DNA from: Geomicrobium halophilum
GTDB taxonomy: Bacteria; Bacillota; Bacilli; Bacillales; Marinococcaceae
NCBI RefSeq assembly: GCF_014207655.1
Contig: NZ_JACHHJ010000005.1
Location: 34,511-98,510, forward strand
Length of the DNA: 64,000 nucleotides
Reading direction: 5' to 3'
The stretch's first letter is position 1. Every line of letters begins with the position of its first letter. Of this stretch, positions 63,412 to 64,000 are shown in pieces. The position numbers were made by a program, and so were the translations under genes. A model generated the notes under the pieces. It saw only the letters and a program-made list of their open reading frames with translations. It was not told the DNA's origin and searched no databases.

Positions 63412-64000
63412 GGATTCTGCCCACCGTTTCATTTCAGCGGGCTGGTTAAAGGAAAACTCCGGGTGATGGTTTTCAGGGTTCACAGCTCCCCAGCCCGCAA
63501 GGGCGAAGTCTATTCCGGCAGTGTGAGCGCATTGTTCGTCATAAATCGTATCGCCAATGTAAAGTGCTTCCTCCGCTTTACTTTCGGATTTATTAAGGAA
63601 GTGGATAAGCGGCTCAGCATCAGGCTTATGTTTTCTTGTATCATCGGAACAAACATAGTGAGTGAAAAATCGCGTTAAACCAAATGGCTTAAAATCATGT
63701 TGATATTCATGCTGGGTTTTTGAAGTAACAACGCCTAGGGTCAGGCCTTTTTCCTGTAGTTTTTCAAGCAGTTCTTCGATACCTGGGAATACGCGCATGA
63801 AATGGGCATGATGTTTTATTTTCTCACTCCACCGCGCGCGTACTTCTTTCTCGGTCACTTCATCTGGAAGCTGGAGTTTCTTCACTGCTGTGTCACCTGG
63901 GATGCCAAGGATGAAAGAAAGATCCTCCCTATCGTAGTGTTGTTGCGTCACCTCCTGCAAGGCTAGTTGAAGCGATCGAATCATCGTTTCCTCCGTATCG
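63403..64000 (-). CDS. HAD-superfamily hydrolase, partial at window edge
   Basis: The minus-strand frame encodes a HAD subfamily IA phosphatase with VTSKTQHEYQHD (motif II region), the Lys of motif III in KHKPDAEPLIHF and motif IV YIGDTIYDEQ. Motif I (DxDGT) is missing because the gene runs off the right edge: the codons before the apparent ATG63984 read DTEET, matching the usual sequence after the motif I loop. About 199 residues are visible. Confidence 0.88.
   Translation of the reverse strand, partial: DTEETMIRSLQLALQEVTQQHYDREDLSFILGIPGDTAVKKLQLPDEVTEKEVRARWSEKIKHHAHFMRVFPGIEELLEKLQEKGLTLGVVTSKTQHEYQHDFKPFGLTRFFTHYVCSDDTRKHKPDAEPLIHFLNKSESKAEEALYIGDTIYDEQCAHTAGIDFALAGWGAVNPENHHPEFSFNQPAEMKRWAESSK

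Overview
The window looks like chromosome from a Gram-positive member of the Bacillaceae/Bacillales, probably a salt-tolerant or alkaliphilic one. The evidence is strong AGGAGG-type ribosome binding sites, frequent TTG and GTG starts, Bacillus-type 7-1-7 Fur boxes, bacillithiol synthesis (YojF/BshB2), glycine-betaine genes (OpuAC, GbsR, GbsA, GbsB), and secreted lipoproteins with very acidic N-termini. Genus is inference; no rRNA or tRNA gene was seen.

Layout. 0-8.4 kb: a 21-bp tandem array, a lipoprotein serpin, an ABC-F protein behind an attenuator-like leader, an orphan peptide-binding lipoprotein, a C45 acyltransferase/hydrolase and a DrrAB-type ABC exporter. 8.7-22 kb: an iron island. 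A Fur-boxed siderophore importer (binding protein, two permeases, ATPase) is followed by a second Fur box and an NIS siderophore operon resembling the staphyloferrin B genes in the order (D remnant)-E-F-G-H-C, then a broken RraA-like gene and a FhuF-like reductase. 22.3-23.7 kb: a macrolide phosphotransferase behind a leader peptide closely resembling the ErmD leader. 24-28.4 kb: an amidase, a flavin monooxygenase plus TetR unit with a clear operator, a membrane protein and a DUF4256 protein. 28.5-30.9 kb: an arsenic operon (arsR-arsB-arsC) beside the last codons of an ArsI-like gene. 31-36.7 kb: a short-chain dehydrogenase, an IS110 remnant and the glycine-betaine locus, in which gbsR is split by one extra T in a T8 run. 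37-41 kb: small membrane proteins, glycerol dehydrogenase and a secreted LVIVD-repeat protein. 41.2-45.5 kb: a third iron system, an FbpABC-type ferric importer behind a promoter with two Fur boxes. 45.8-49.3 kb: 7Fe ferredoxin, bacillithiol genes, a TSUP transporter and Mn-catalase. 49.5-54.5 kb: a complete sorbitol/glucitol PTS operon with its SorC regulator and a transaldolase-like enzyme. 55-64 kb: a decayed GNAT gene, a CYP152-type P450, two HAD hydrolases, a 42-bp tandem array and a MITE-like element, an SH3b-amidase, GltS, asparagine synthetase and a luciferase-like oxidoreductase.

Themes. Three iron-uptake units carry Fur boxes. Two antibiotic-resistance-type genes (ABC-F and Mph) sit behind leader regions that look like ribosome-controlled attenuators. 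There is much gene decay: remnants of an MFS exporter, an RraA-like protein, ArsI, an IS110 transposase, GbsR, an amidohydrolase and a GNAT enzyme, plus two unidentified ones. The tandem arrays near the two ends share a CGCCGAAT core on a 21-bp period.

No phage, plasmid, CRISPR or conjugation genes were found. I did not identify a clearly novel multi-gene system. The strongest leads are the ErmD-like leader on a phosphotransferase gene, the sbn-like operon that has lost its exporter, and the related 21-bp repeats.
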